NCBI RefSeq assembly: GCF_000003815.2
Contig: NC_049986.1
Span: 3,136,402 to 3,200,401 of the forward strand
Length of the DNA: 64,000 nucleotides
From: Branchiostoma floridae
Lineage: Eukaryota; Chordata; Leptocardii; Amphioxiformes; Branchiostomatidae
Direction of reading: 5' to 3'
Position 1 is the stretch's first letter. Each line of letters opens with the position of its first letter. This document shows, in pieces, positions 22,568 through 36,561 of this stretch. Both the position numbers and the translations under genes were made by a program. The notes beneath the pieces are model-generated. The model worked only from the letters and a program-made list of their open reading frames with translations. It ran no database searches and was not told where the DNA came from.

Positions 22568-24386
22568 GAATACATCGTGCCAGGTGATGATCACAGACAC
22601 CTCAATTGCAAAAAAATTAGGAAATTAAATTATGATCAGACTCACTGTTCCTCTCCTAGACAATAGCTTTACCTTTTCGCGAACTGTACCACATTATCGA
22701 AAAAAATTACCTCTGTGCACTATTCGAAAGCAAACGACATGGTACTGCCCTTCATTTCACAATCATTAAGACTACATACATGTAGTAGCAACTTTTATAG
22801 TAATATTCTATCTGTGCAACAAGTGACCATTGTACACAAACGATTCACGGTAAATCGACGCTGTGAAGTCTGATTTATCTATATTCCAATTACTTCAAGC
22901 CTCGTCTTTGTTTCTATTCCAATCCAACGTTATAGATTACTTTATACAATACTGAATCGCAGCTTGAAATAATATAGCTGCTCTTAGCTTGGGTACCATC
23001 TGGGTAGTGGTTCTCTCCTATGTTCGCTTCTGCTACCCAAATATCAGAGAAGCGGCTGTATATAGTGTACAATAAAATTCAGAGCGATAAGCGACTGTAT
23101 ATTATCTTAGATGTTATCAAAGAGAGAGGTCTCTGACTTGTAAACAATTCTTGTTGAAACCGTATGTTATATTCACATTTCGACCTGTTTTGCTAATGTG
23201 TCATGGGCCTTCAAGTTTGACTGGCTTTACCTAACGACGGAACTGGTATATGGACAATTAATTTTATGACTTGTTCTGCAACGTTTATTGCATGTACATG
23301 TATGCATGATATTTTCATGCCCTACATGTATTCATGAAATGCGTATATATTTCCAGGGGCCTACACAAAGCAGTGCAATGACACAAAAGTGGTCCAGAAC
23401 AATGGCATCATACTACACATGCTCAGTTTATGCAGTATGTACCCACTATGGAGATCTCATCGACAATGACATTTATGTCAACCTTTTCGCATCCAAACAC
23501 CATGTACACAATTACACCGACAAATGTATATTTTGAATGTTTAGTGTTGTTAATGTGATTCTGACTTATCTATCGAATAGACAATTTGGCATCAATTGCT
23601 GTACAGTTGCACGGTATTGTAAAAAAATAGTTGGCAAAATAAAGCTGTGGTACACCTGCATTCTGTGTTGTGGCGTAGCACGACTTCCAATAGGGTCTTA
23701 CTCAAATAACAAAACAGCATTTGCGGTCGATATCCGTAGTTTACGTATATCAAAGCGCAGCTGAAGCGGGATATATCCGACACTCAGAGTTTCTTGCGCG
23801 GCTGGCGGTGAAAAAGCGGCGGATAGGGGATGAGGTACCGCCGCTGCTCGACCGCCATCTTGCTGCTGTATTATGTACAAGGTATGGCAAATTGTTCCTC
23901 TTGAATTTTCATTTTCCCAAACATATTTTTTTTAAGATTGGCTCCGAATATCACCTGAAATCCCCAATTCTTTATGTTTTTCGTGGAGTAGGAGCAAAAA
24001 ACTTTTGTTTTAGGATTTTTTTCTTTAATTTCTGATTTCAAGTTTACATTTCAAGCCCTGCGTCCGGTATACGTGGATAAATCTGCCATACATCGTGCTA
24101 AGGCAAATTGAATACAATTTACAACTGTTTCCTTTTGTTAGCATCTACCAGACTTTACATGTAACTACAAAATGGTCAGTTAGACAGACAACACTTGTTG
24201 TGCAGGAAAGAGTTGCCTTGTTTCCGCACACCGCAGCCCCTTCAAGTAGAACATCTGTTAACTGTTAGATTCAATCATATAAGAATAGAAGCAATTGACT
24301 AAATGGGGTGTTTTAGAAGTCACGCAGAGAATTATGGTGTCACTGCAGGATGAGCTGGGATATTCTGTCCTACTTGAATCTTTACA
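22568..24386. other. 3' flank of the GPCR, no further gene seen
   Basis: AT-rich sequence with short domain-less open frames. A GC-richer patch at 23755-23882 ends CCGCCATCTTGCTGC and GTACAAGGTA, like 16978-17034, and is probably a transposon end. At about 24203-24262 a partial copy of the repeat found at 25299-25560 is present. Confidence 0.5.
23071..23076 (+). terminator. Candidate polyadenylation signal of the GPCR
   Basis: AATAAA lies about 500 bp after the GPCR stop codon. Confidence 0.35.
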
Positions 24387-24488
24387 TGGATCACAAGCGA
24401 CCCCTATTAATTAGGTGCAGTACTGCACCACTCCATTGTGAATAATGCTGCAGTACTGCAACCGATTAATAGGTGTCGCTTATGATCC
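24387..24488. mobile_element. About 102-bp hairpin MITE
   Basis: The ends pair as GGATCACAAGCGACCCC against its complement, with a GCAGTACTGCA palindrome repeated on both sides of the loop. A half-copy (GATCAAAAGCGACCC and GTACTGCAG) lies at about 58317-58365. No clear target duplication was identified. Confidence 0.6.
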
Positions 24489-25049
24489 TTGTACCGACTA
24501 TAGTTATTAGGTCGAGTTGTTAATCCTTTGTTTTCAGTCTTTACCATCGTCAGTCTTATGTTACACAAAGTAAAGAAAGAAAGAAAGTGTAAAGATGGCT
24601 TTATGGCAGTGAAAATAGGAGAACTCAACGACCCGAATTATTTTATATATTTGTTTTGTGTTGAAAGAGACACTTGGAAAAAAATATGTAGAACACCTGA
24701 TCACACCTGTCCATCGTCTGTGGGAACATTTACTTCTCTGAATGACTGAAAGTGAATTATAAATAACTGTGTAAAAGAATTAAAGATCACTTTTGGCATA
24801 CTTAACATGCATACAGAGAAAGGTAAATTGAAGAGTCAAATACTAGTTACATTTTATGCAAGCTGCGTATCTTACACAAACGCATTACGTTTGACAACAC
24901 AAGTAATCTGTTAAATACTTTAAAAGGAACCAATAAACAAATCTAGTCCATAACATGTACATGTAGATCTATATATATCTGATGCGTTCATACGACGCAG
25001 TTGTGTCATCAGGCTATTTCCCGACCTGACCTGACCTTTGCCCAGGCGT

Positions 25050-25298
25050 GGCGCTCGCCCATTGGTCAGTCCACTTGATGAGATTAGGAAGGGAAGGTCC
25101 CACGTCAGGTGTACGCTCGCCCATTGGTCAGCCCATTTGATGAGATTAGGAAGGGAAGGTCCCGCGGCAGGTGTGCGCTCGCCCATTGGTCAGCCCATTT
25201 GTTGAGATTAGGAAGGGAAGGTCCAGCGGCAGGTGTGCGCTCGCCCATTGGTCAGCCCATTTGATGAGATTAGTAAGGGAAGGTCCCGCGGCAGGTGT
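25050..25298 (+). repeat. 62-bp tandem repeat, 4 units
   Basis: The landmark CGCCCATTGG occurs at 25056, 25118, 25180 and 25242, an exact 62-bp period. Units contain TTGATGAGATTAGGAAGGG and GGTCCCGCGGCAGGTG. A single unit is present in reverse at about 57815-57890. Confidence 0.9.
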
Positions 25299-25560
25299 GC
25301 AGGAAAGAGTTGCCTTGTTTCCGCACACCGCAGCCCCTTCAAGTAGAACATCTGTTTGCTGCGATATTATTTTTGTCAACCAGGGAAGACTGAGATCGAG
25401 AAACATACAAATCCAACCATACTTTTGAGGCATGATGAATCTTATTAAAGATATGTCAGATATTCCGTTCATGAATATCATGTTAGATTTTCTATAACAG
25501 CTAAATGCTAAAATCGACAGAGATTAGTTCAAGTTGACCCGGTACGGCATATTTATGAAC
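25299..25560 (-). repeat. Dispersed repeat shared with 57550-57815
   Basis: Landmarks GGAAAGAGTTGCCTTGTTT and ACACCGCAGCCCCTTC, and a TCTCGATC segment, match 57550-57815 in reverse complement. Together with the adjacent 62-bp array it is one element copied to two places in the window. A shorter third copy is at 24203-24262. Confidence 0.75.
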
Positions 25561-26219
25561 CCCAAAAATCTCTTGAGGAATTCCAGTTATTAGAAGGTCG
25601 ACAAAAACGTGTCGTGTTTACATACTGATAAACGCTCTTAACTGCCTCTGGAGATGTACTCGTGTTAACTACATAGGTGCAATCTAACCTTACAGCACTG
25701 ACAAACTTGCGATTTCGACGACGATATTTTAAAAAAGAAGGTTAATTGTAAGTATATGACAGACAAGCGTACATGTTACCTACTCAGTAAACAGTTCAAG
25801 TCCATACCATGTAGCTATGTTATTCACACTCAAATATCTAACATCTAGAGAGACGCCTACATTAATCTACACAACAAACTACAATGATATATCATTCTCA
25901 CATCTAATACAAGGCCAGGTGAAAAATAAAAATAAAAATACAAATTTTGTATGTTTAAGAATGGTTTATTTGCCAGAAATCTTTCCAATGTCGAAAACAA
26001 CACATTTCCTAATTTAAACACAAAGAACACACTTTTGTAGTGTCCACGTAGGTTAGGAAGATATGAATGCAATCAGACCAATACTAAAACATTCATATCT
26101 TTATATCTCTATAAACAGCCCAATCATCAAATTCTATAGCGTAGCACCGAACCTGCGTCATTCCCATATCTACGACCAAATTATTTCCTTGGCTTCTCTT
26201 TGCCAAACTATCATTGTCC
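25561..26219. other. No gene seen
   Basis: AT-rich sequence without recognisable exon or repeat, apart from a short (AAAAAT)n-like run near 25922. Confidence 0.5.
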
Positions 26220-26360
26220 TGCTTTTCACCCTGGTACCTTAAACCTTTAATTCGGTAGCTGTGAACTTCTATCACTGTGGGTTCGCACGTGGCTTCGGAG
26301 ATGGTCTGACTGACAGAAGTTCTAAGTCTTACTGCATTCCTCACAAAGGTAGGGTTTCAC
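26220..26360 (-). pseudogene. Decayed 3' tail of a C2H2 zinc-finger gene
   Basis: The plus-strand sequence (CACTGTGGGTTCGCACGTG, GATGGTCTGACTGACAG, GTAGGGTTTCACCCTGG) matches 44440-44565 in the same orientation. The latter is the degenerate region downstream of the zinc-finger gene at 44598. In reverse complement it retains a broken TGEKPY linker. The two copies flank the 16.7-kb palindrome. Confidence 0.6.
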
Positions 26361-26390
26361 CCTGGTAGCTGTAAGCGGTGTACCGAAAGT

Positions 26391-26560
26391 GTGAAAAGGA
26401 ACGAAAAGGAGCGAAAAGGAACGAAAAGGAACGAAAAGGAACGAAAAGGAAAGTACCGAAAGGGCGAAAAGGAACGAAAAGGAACAAAAAGATTGGATAG
26501 GAACGAAAAGGAACGAAAAGGAAAGTACCGAAAGTGCGAAAAGGAACGAAAAGGAACGAA
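26391..26560 (+). repeat. GGAACGAAAA decamer satellite
   Basis: Tandem units of GGAACGAAAA, with variants, are interrupted three times by GTACCGAAAG-type units. The complementary array (TTTTCGTTCC) is at 44278-44358, so the satellite is inverted across the palindrome. Confidence 0.95.
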
Positions 26561-27188
26561 GTATGAAGCAAAGTGGGGGGGGGGGTTGAAAGCCGCTGAG
26601 TAGCGCGCTAGAAAAACGTTTGACGGGTTGACATTCTGGTGTAGGTTATTTTTCTACGGTCCCAAAAATGTCACAAAATCGTTTTCTAGTGGTCCCGGCC
26701 TAAATTATAAGTGGCCCCGGGCAATCGGGACATTGATTTCAATTTGAGGCCTGGTTCCAAAGACTTTTTCTGCCGAACCGGCACGGGAGACGTGAGTCGC
26801 CCGCCAGATCTCTCCGTAGTTTCCCAATATCCTTACACAAACTCCTCACGTTGGCCATTTCTTCCCGCAAAATGATTAATACTCATGGTACAACGTGAAG
26901 AAAACTCATTGGTACAATGTATACATGTCTATCCTTTCACAGCTTTTCTTTTGTCGTGAACGAGCAAGAAGATATGTCTCCAATCTCCAGAGAACCATGT
27001 TGTGGGCCCTGTTGAAGGGAGCTGTCATGCTCGTGGGGCAGCAGTTTATTACCATATCCTTCCTGATCGGACTTCTATTAGACATAGAAGTTTATTTGCA
27101 AGTTCGTGCCCGAGGGCTAATTGCAAGTACATAGTATACACATAGTGACAATGGACAGTCATAAACAATGTTCTAATCTAATACTTTA
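26561..27188. other. Left flank of the large palindrome, includes repeat part A
   Basis: No gene is seen. Part A of the dispersed repeat is at 27084-27185 (TTTATTTGCAAGTTCGTGCC and GACAATGGACAGTCATAAAC) and directly abuts the palindrome arm. Confidence 0.6.
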
Positions 27189-30100
27189 AACAGAATCCAA
27201 AATAATAAGGGAAAATCCATTTTGTTCCCTTTTTTCGGCTTCAAAACACAAAAATTAAGCCTTTCTTTTTATCAAAATGCAGCCTTCATGACTTGGTATT
27301 TGCATTTTTAAGAAACTTTCTTTAAAAAATCACAACTAGATGAGGATATATACTCAAACAAATCAATAATAATCCAGCCTAACCGAGGATATATAATGAA
27401 TTAGAGTTTTGTCCAGCAGCTTGGAGGATATATACTCCGGCTGGAGGACGATATATACTCTGATAGAGTATAAATACTCTGCATAAAGGAGGATGGATAC
27501 TCTTTCCGAAAGAGTATTTATACTCTGCCTGAAGGAGTATTTATACTCTGCCTGATAGGGAAGAGTATTTATACTCTGATAGAGGATGAATACTCTGCAC
27601 AAAGGAGGATGGACCCTGTGCCTAAAAAGAGTATTTATACTCTTCCTGATAGAGGAACATGAAGGAGAATGGTCCCTCTGCCTGAAGGAGTATTTATACT
27701 CAGTTTCTGCTTGAAAGAGTATTTATACGTTACCTTAAAATCTCAGTAGTAGTCAGGGTGTTTTTTTTCTGAAAGTCTATTATTACACAATCACCAGTGA
27801 TTTGATTATGATGTTCAATTTTGCGCGACACCTTTCACAAGGTAGGCGTATTCCTTTCAAACATATACATACATGACACGGTGTATAGAAAGCAGCTAAT
27901 GTATATTTTACTCATCTAGGTAATATGAAGGGATGATAATTTTCGTAGATGCTATCAGTAAATACATGATCAATTGATAAGCTGCGACTATCAAAAGCGG
28001 CTGGAAGAGGAGAAATGGGCCAAATAGACGTATTAGTATCATGTCAGAGGAGTTAGTCCGCTAAATGAGCAAACTGTACTCCTACAACGGACAAACCCCT
28101 CTGGTATGTTATCTGTCTATTTGAACGATTTCTTTTCTTTCCAACCGCTCCAGGAATAAAGGCTGATCAAAGGAAACGTAAAAAAGTTCATGTTAGGCTA
28201 ACACATTAAGCTAATCTTTACAGTTAAAGCTGTGTTCTGCATACAAGGTACGCTCTCAATTCTAGCTTCATCTTGCAACTGCTTCTTCCCTCAGCACGAG
28301 CGAAACTAGACCATCCTCGCTCACTAACTCCCTTCGTCCTTTCAATCCGTTGTTATTCTCTGAGCAGCAACCTGTAACCAATGAATGAATGAAAAATGAA
28401 ATCTCACCCCACATATTAAGCCTACGGTTTGAGAGAAAATATTGCTTTATCTTCAGTGCTATAGTAGAGAAAGACACTTGAATGCATGCATTGCATGTTT
28501 TATAGTATCACATAAATACATACAACAGTGTACAAGAAGAGGTCAAATTCATGTAGTGACTGCTGAGGACAACAGTCACAAATGCATATTCGACAAACCG
28601 ATATAAGAAATGGAGCAGGTTGGAGACATGTTCCTTAGAAACATTCGATATAAACAGTCAAAAGGAACAGCCATTTATCTTAATCTGCTCAGAAAGAAAA
28701 ATAGGAATTTGTTACATAAATGTAGGTGTCCAAAATCAAAGTGATTTCAATTTTTCTCTGCCCCCTATCAATCAAGTCTATCCGTCATTTTATTAACTGT
28801 GGTCTAGGTGGACATATGTTACCTATTTCTTCCATTAGACAGCTTTCCAGACGTCCGTCGCTAACTCGAAGCGATCCGAAGATGTCTCCTAGGGGACCTG
28901 AATAAGTTTGTGGTGAGAACGCGGATACAGTAAGTCTATAACATCCGTGGCGCTCCTAACAATGTTTGTTGATAGCAAGTCACCAACTTTGTTAACCCCT
29001 ATGGCACCATTACATCATGCGATTTGAAACAAACCTACAATTGCTTAACAATCGAGCAGGAAACGGACATTTCAAATGTAATTCAGTGTTGACCGTTGAC
29101 CCTACCGAGTGACCACTAGTAGGAATAATGATTTAACAGGACACCTGAAGAAAATTCTATGTCATCAGCTCACTATAGCTCACTTGACACTTTAAGCTGA
29201 ATATTAGTCTTTGAAATCAGTCTTTTTTTAAACTGTAGGGATTACCCTTAGGCCTAAATGATTGAGAAATAAATAAGAAATTCTAAAAAAAAAGCTACAT
29301 AAGGGACCCTAATTGAAGTAATCTGTAACATATGACACAACATAAAGGTAATGACAACAATCTCATGAAAAAGACAAAAGCTCAACACACAAATAAAACA
29401 AATGTGCCACTGTTTTGGCTCTACACACTACCCCCTCATCTAGTGAACCAACATTCCCAAACAATCGGAAAACTTCAAAACATTACAAGGCACATTAGCC
29501 GAGAATAGGCGACAAAGAAAATAGATTTTGATTCCAAAATTGAAACCCATTCAACGTAACACTGCGATAGATCTGCCTTTTAATTAAAACTAGAGATAAA
29601 TATGTGTAGTCACACATGCACACAAGGTCGCTTTTAAGTGTAATTTGTGCCAGGTGAAATTGTAGCTAGGCAATGTTAAAAAGCAGGTGTGAACATATAT
29701 ATACAGCCCTTGTAGTTAGAGGTCAAAGTGTGGGTGGGACAAGGGGGTGAGGCAGTTAGAAATGGTCTGTCCCAACCTGAACGCTCCATCCTTCTGCAGG
29801 AAGAAATGGACTGTCCCCACCTGAATAGACCCCCCAGAAATAAGAAATGGACTAGCCCAACCTGAATAACCCCTACTTCAGCAAGTTCTAAGTACTTGAG
29901 ACACACGTACACACGAGGTACATTGTACGAGGGACGCTCGACCAAACAGTGCACGTAATACAGCTTGCCGTCCGTTTATTTTTATTACCTACATAAGTTA
30001 TGGAGATGATCGTCAAAATTTGCATTATCAACATCTTGCTACATTCCTCTTTACTTAAGGAACATACTGTATGAATATCGAAAGTGTAACAGCTTTTTGT

Positions 30101-32853
30101 AATTTTGAAATTGATATGCAAATTATTACCTCATTTGCATAAATCTCATGGTAATCTTGATAACAATTATATTGGACGAAAAGATTAAACACCTATCATT
30201 TAACAGTAATGTTTAATTAGTAGTTTTCATTGGAAGTTATGATAATGAGCTCTCTCAGAGATACACTATATAGGAATTATAGCAATTATCTATTCAAATA
30301 AAATAACAACATATATTCCGTCAAATCAGAAAAATAACTCATATTCGTCCTTACGTATTGATAGAGAGGAGCTCCGGTGTAATTTTTCCGACCACTACTA
30401 TATCTACGTGACTCAACCTCTGCTTGGAGAGTAACCCAGGCTAACAACACCACCGCTGGACTCCTAGCTCCACATGCCGGTAGCTCATTTGGCCCAGCGG
30501 GGTGCGAACTGCTAAGTACCACTGAAGTGACACACGACTTCCAAACAGATCTGTCTCGTCATTAGCCTCCATAGCGGGCCTTCTGGGTCTTTTTGTCTTT
30601 GGGCTCATAAAACACTTCTGCTGCATATTTGTATCTTTGTTATTCTCTATCTTATTGCAATAAAAGCAGGCTTTGAATCCAGTATATCATCACAAACATT
30701 TATTCTATCGGACACAAAGACTATCGATCTAGTAAGTTACAGTACTTACACACATTTAGCCCCTTAGCCTTTAGTTAGTGAACCGCCCCTGGTTGGAACC
30801 CTTCCTATCATCAACGGAACTCCCCCTTGACTGTTGCGTATGGTATGAAGCCTGGTATGAAGGTAACGCCTCCTTTCATGATGTCACGAGCTACGTTACT
30901 TCTGCCCCGGTGACCAATCACTGGTATTCTCTTTGGCACTTCAAAGTCATGCAAAGCTAACTGGTCACCAGAAAAACCCCGGTCTACTGCATACCAAACT
31001 CATATAGAGTGAGACCAACATCATGTAAATGTCCGCTGTGCTCCGACATGAAAGCGGACATGGCCAAATACTGAAATAGTGGAATTGTGGGAAAGCTTGG
31101 CTTGTTTACACCAGGCGATAATCTTTCAATTTCTTGGCAGGCGAAACGGAGAGGGTAATCCACGTGACCCGATGCTGGTACCACAGCAAAGTCCCTCGAG
31201 CCCCGTACATGCTCGCGCTCAACTTGATTGCACCACCAGTCCAAATTTCAAGTAACTTGCTATGTGTTTGAATCTTGATATATATATATATCCGAACGAC
31301 GAGGCTTTAAAAGAAAACTGTATCCTTGAGAGTCGCCCGGAACAACTTATAATTGTGCTGGGACTATCGCATCCTTCCAAACAGCTAAGCTTTGACTGTA
31401 TCTGTTACCAAAACACTTCCAGATGCCCGCGCACATAATAACTGTCATCTGAAGTCAGAAATTCAGGTCAAGATTCGACAAGTAAATGGAATCACAACCG
31501 CACTCTACAACTAGAAAGTGTTAGAAAACCCACAAAGGCAAACAGTGACAATCAACTGATGAGAGACCGTCCAAACTTGGAACTCAGAAGTCCTACCTGC
31601 CTTGTAACGATCTACACTACCCAACTCGACCCCCCCCTTCTCCAGCCGAACAACATATCGTCTCCCAAAAGAACATGTCCATAAGTTTTATATACATCAA
31701 GAGGATCACTGTATAATTTCAGAAAGGAGTTCTACATACCAAAGAGCATTGCGGAGCTGTCCATTCAGAAGCAGGCGTGTATCGCTAGAAATGTCTTTTC
31801 CCATGAAGATAAGGCGCCAGCGCGCCTGCTGACCGTTGATCAAATGTTCTCCATATTTGTTACAGCAGGGTTTGTCCGCTCAAGGTACGCCCTCGTCTCT
31901 CCGTTGCCAGGATGCAATTTTGGCACGAAGATACTCGAATCAACATAACTCTTTTAACTGTGAGAAAGGATATGGACCCCATGGCTTGACGTGTAGCTTA
32001 TCTGCACTGTTGATCACTGTTTCACCGTACCAGTTCGGCCCCCTAGCCTGTTGATGACCCCGGCCCGCCAGATGTTGGCCCGCCCGCCGCCTTGTCACAC
32101 TGAAAGGTGACCCAGGCTTGTCTTACAAGACCCTATTCTTCAAGCAGATGTTGGTTTAGTGAGGAGGAAAAGCGCTGGTCGGGATTTCGGAGACAGCGGC
32201 TACTGCTATACTCCGACCCGATCCCCGATTGGATATTATGTGTGAAGCGTTTCTGCAGGTTTCTATTTGCCCGGTGTTTATTTTTCCGACAGGTGAATGT
32301 TCAATTCTACAGTTAAGCCTACCCGAATAAACTCTACTCTACGCTACACATATAAGACATATAAGATCATATAAAGTAAATAGGAGAAGGTGAGGACGGA
32401 AACAGATTGAAGTGTCGGAGGGAAACATAGACATTACCTTATTGTTACAACACGGCTGATATCGCAAATGTCATGGTCAAGCCCTGTACGTGTATTTTTA
32501 CTTGTTGACATGTGTACACTTCACACATTTCCAAACGTACACATCATGAACTGTACCCATTACTAAAAAGCGTCGTGGTGGGTTATCTGTTGCGGTTAGA
32601 CGACCTTAGATGTTAGAACTCACGTTGAAAAATTACCGTGAATCTCAGAGCCAGCTTTATGAGAAGCTCCGGCTGGTGTTGTCATACTAAAATTTATAAG
32701 GGGAGGTTTGGCTCTCAAATTTTTGCTGGTTTTGTCATACTAAAATTTATGAGGGGTGGTTTGGTTGTTGCAGATTTTTAACTTGGTCGGTCCTCCTGTT
32801 AATTATTCAACCTGTACATTGCGGTTAGACGCTATATGTATGCCTACCAGCAT
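27189..32853 (+). repeat. Left arm of a 16.7-kb palindrome
   Basis: This 5.67-kb arm matches 38095-43887 in reverse complement over its whole length. The outer end is AACAGAATCCAAAATAATAA and the inner end is near TGCCTACCAGCAT. Spot comparison (28268-28477, 29676-30121, 30984-31244) shows only rare substitutions and a 3-bp indel. Known differences are a 64-bp tandem duplication near 32682-32745 present only here and a roughly 25-bp insertion only in the other arm. Contents are a subterminal minisatellite, three short CCCAACCTGAATAACCCC-type repeats (29760-29875), a TACTCTCC-family MITE end (30413-30433), a short (TA)n and a CpG-rich patch near 32050. No long conserved coding frame is evident. 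Confidence 0.95.
27415..27730. repeat. AGAGTATTTATACTCT minisatellite, left arm
   Basis: Self-complementary motifs AGAGTATTTATACTCT and related GAGGATATATACTC alternate with CTGCCTGAAGGAG-type spacers. It lies about 230 bp inside the arm end. The counterpart at 43190-43665 has more units, so the arrays changed length after the arms formed. Confidence 0.9.
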
Positions 32854-34060
32854 AACTCTTTAACCAGAGGTTTGACTCTGAGTGGGGACAGGAGGAGCTG
32901 GGGGGGTATCACGTGAACACTCGTGAACCCTCCGGGGACGGGCTTATCCAATCACGTAGCTGGTACTTTGTAAATGCTCCGTAAGGCGCGTTATTTGTTA
33001 CTCCTCAGTTTTGTGTATTTTCTCACAATTGGTCTTGTTTTGAAAGACCAGAGTTCTACCAAACTGTTACAGAGATATGTCTTCATCGTTGGAGAGAGAT
33101 TCTTGTGACCAGGTACGTGTTAACTTGCCGATTTTCTCGTCGAAATGTTTGCGACCCTCTGCAAGCTTATAGCAGGCCCTTGGAGTTTGCCCATTTTACG
33201 TAGTTTTCAGGGGTCTAGTTTTCAATTTTACAGCGTGGTTCATTGAAAATTTTTATCTCAGCGTAAAGTCCGTGTCTTTAACTTCTCAAAACTCAAATTG
33301 AACCACACTGAACCACCAATAGTTAAGCCACTAGAAGCGGTCAAACTCGGCGAGGCAAGCGGGGCCCGCCGTGAAATCCAAGATGGCGGCCGGGTTACGA
33401 AGCAACGTGTTATTGTTTTCATGTACGAAAGTTTCGGGGATTCCTTCCTTATTGATCGATTCTATGGTAACACAAAAATATCAAAATCCGACTGGAACCA
33501 AATTGGGTATCATGGGGATTTTAGGCTTTATCATAATTGTGAATAAAACCGGCAGAAAATACAAGATTTTACATCGCGGCCAAATGGGGAGGGGGGCTCA
33601 AAAATTGTACCAATCTTAGTCGCCAGTTTCCTTCCGAGAAAACTTGTGTGAAAAATTCAGATAGCGTTGTAAACAACAAGGACTATTGCTTCTTGGAATA
33701 CATTGGCTCTGTTCCAGATGGCATGCAACATCATGGCCATCACATGACAGTAAATGGGAGTGGACAACCACATGCATAAATTTTGTGTAGTTACATTATA
33801 TTATAAGTTACATCAATCCACTTGCATTGTCAATTTTTTTTGTGCTTTACCTAACAGAACATGATTCTTCTTCCTGACTTAGTTTGATGTCAACAACCGA
33901 GCAGTGCAGTAACTGTAGGAGTCAGAGAGTGGAGGTTTCAATGCAGACCCTGGGATTGGATTCAGATACTTTCATGACACTAGGAAATGTCTGAGACAAA
34001 TTCTACAATGCTGGGTTATAATAGATTTAGCTCCATTTGTACTTGTGAATGTAAGTTTCA

Positions 34061-34427
34061 TATGTGTCCTAGTGTAAACATGACAGTTCACTGCTGTGTC
34101 CCAGATATCTACTAGTAATGTTCCCACTCCTATAGTTTAGCATTTTACCATTTCCAGTGGTCATAAGTTATAATATGTTGACTCCCAGTATTTCAAATGC
34201 AAGTTATACAAATTTATATTCTACAATCTTAGGGTTAGGCATATGTGTCCTAGTGTAAACATGACAGTTCACTGCTGTGTCCCAGATATCTACTACTAGT
34301 AGTAATGTTCCCACTCCTATAGTTTAGCATTTTACCATTTTCAGTGGTCATAAGTTATAATATGTTGACTCCCAGTATTTCAAATGCAAGTTATACAAAT
34401 TTATATTCTACAATCTTAGGGTTAGGC
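34061..34427 (+). repeat. 181-bp tandem duplication
   Basis: The unit starts TATGTGTCCTAGTGTAAAC at 34061 and again at 34242. The copies are almost identical; copy 2 carries a 6-bp CTAGTA-type expansion. Confidence 0.9.
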
Positions 34428-36561
34428 AAAGTCATTCTCTTGTTGAAAAGAATGTCTCCAACTCCAATTTCTTCTTATATTCAAGTTTTTATTATCATTG
34501 AATATCACACAAGACAAAAAGTGTTGTAGCTTATAACATAAGATATGTTGACTATTAGTATTTCAAATACATATTTCTTGCAACTTCATGTGTCCAACAC
34601 TGGCTGTCAACAAATATAACTAAACGTTAAAGATACATGAAATTTTTTCCATCATCTTCTTTCATAGATGTGTTATAATTGGCTCTTTGCACAAAGTTAA
34701 AAGGTAAAGCTTGATTCTGTGCAGAAGCGCAAACTACAATCCACTCTACATGTCATCTTTAGGCGATACTGCACTACAAGCTATATACTCCCATCACAAA
34801 ACTGCTGTCTATTTCATAATGTGATCAAGGCATACAGGAATACATAATGGTGAACTGTTGTAAGAAATGGACTTTTGGCAAACCTGTATCACTCGATGAA
34901 TGTGAACAATATACAAAATATACATATGATCTGTATGCAATCTACAGCTACAGTCTTCCTGAAGCTACATTCTGTACAGCCAAAGTCCATTAGAACCTCT
35001 ACACAACAATCCTTGAAGAAGCATATAATAACCTGGCTTGACTATAGCAAAGTTCATAGAACACACACATGATCACAACTTACTTCAGGGCAAATCACAT
35101 AGGTAAGTACAATACTGGACAATTGTTCATTCGTGTATTTAATATCTATGCTTGGAATGAGTATTAGAACCTAAGGGCAACATGTGGACATTAAAGACTA
35201 TTATACATATTCATTTCCAAGCAATGACACCATCTACTCAGTTCTGCATAGATACAAGACAACATTTAAAATACAGGTAATCTTCAATGCAGAGACTGAG
35301 TGCTGTGCAACATTACATCAAATGGTACATAATACAGTGGATTAATCCTCCTTCACTGTCAATTCCGTCAACCCGAAAAATCCTAAATTGTTTCAGCAGT
35401 TTTTGGTAACATGCACACAACATACTTGTCTACAAAAAGTGCAATGTAATAAAGGATATACATGAACCACCAAGTATGAAGTAAGCACATGCTTAGATAG
35501 GTTTGCTCATGCCCAGCAGGGCTGGAAAGTAACATACATGTATCTGTTTTATCAGTTATTTCAGAAAGACTTATTCAGTGAATGTATGTGATGAAATAAA
35601 CTCTTGATGTTCACCTCTATGTTGATTGCTTAAAAAATAATTCTTTGACAAATACAATGCATGCCATTTACCCTTGTGTAGCAAACATGAGACTTCAACA
35701 GTATCTTTGGTGATACTGATAACTCTGTAGATGAAGCAAGGACTGGTAGAAGTAATGTACATTCTGTGGATCATAAAACAAAAAAGGTTTTAAAATGGGC
35801 ATAATTTCATGTGCAGCCGGTTTCAAGGTAAGTTTATATTATATTCAATTCAAATGACAACGTGAACTACTCGAACTGATATCCACAATAGTGACACAAT
35901 CGCACAAAATTACACAACTGTATTCTTATCGTAATTTCGAACTGTACTGTGAGCACTTTCTATGTTCGTGTGCCGATACAAAATTGAACAACAACCCACA
36001 AGTCTATGACCCGGGAATATATATCGCCCCCCTCCCCCTTAGCTGCCGAGCGAAAAATTTATGCACATTCACCGACACATACTAGTTGCAACGAAAAGAG
36101 CTACAGTATATCCTTACACCCCCACACATGTGCACCTAACAGTCAGTCCTGCTAACAGTAGTTGCTTGTAGTAGGATTCCCCATATCATCTGCAGTATGT
36201 CATGTAGCTTCCGACCACTGTTGGTTTGGGAGCGCGCGGTGGTTCTTATATTTCCGTCGGGGTTCTGACGTTAAACGTTACCCATTGCAAATAAATTACA
36301 CTGTTAACAAAGTCTACACATACCTTGTGTTTTGTGGAGACACGGAGCTGACCGGAAAATGGCTGTTGGTGGCCTGAAACAGCACTGGAAGAACACGATA
36401 TCCTCCGGAGGCAGCCATTTTGGCTTGTTTACGAAGCTCCGGGGACGTCCGTCCTCTGCAGTGGTCACAGTTCGAATGAACCCGCTCGGCCTAATTACCC
36501 ATGTGCTTTGCGCGGACCCCTCCTGCCCCCCCTGAGTGGGGACTAATGCTAGGAGGCATAA

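Noticed and set aside
26391-26560. Regular short repeats that could suggest a CRISPR array
   Set aside because: The units are contiguous decamers without spacers, in an animal genome. It is a simple satellite.
27415-27730. Repeat-spacer look of the AGAGTATTTATACTCT array
   Set aside because: Spacers are themselves repeated and there are no cas genes. It is a minisatellite.
33079-33111. Possible first coding exon (ATG, 12 codons, donor GTACGT) in the palindrome spacer
   Set aside because: The next plausible acceptor (33882 onward) leads to a stop after about ten codons. A gene cannot be assembled.
36362-36535. Open frame MAVGGLKQHWKN... with a good start context
   Set aside because: No recognised domain and no splice support; the opposite strand also has a good ATG context, so coding status is undecidable.
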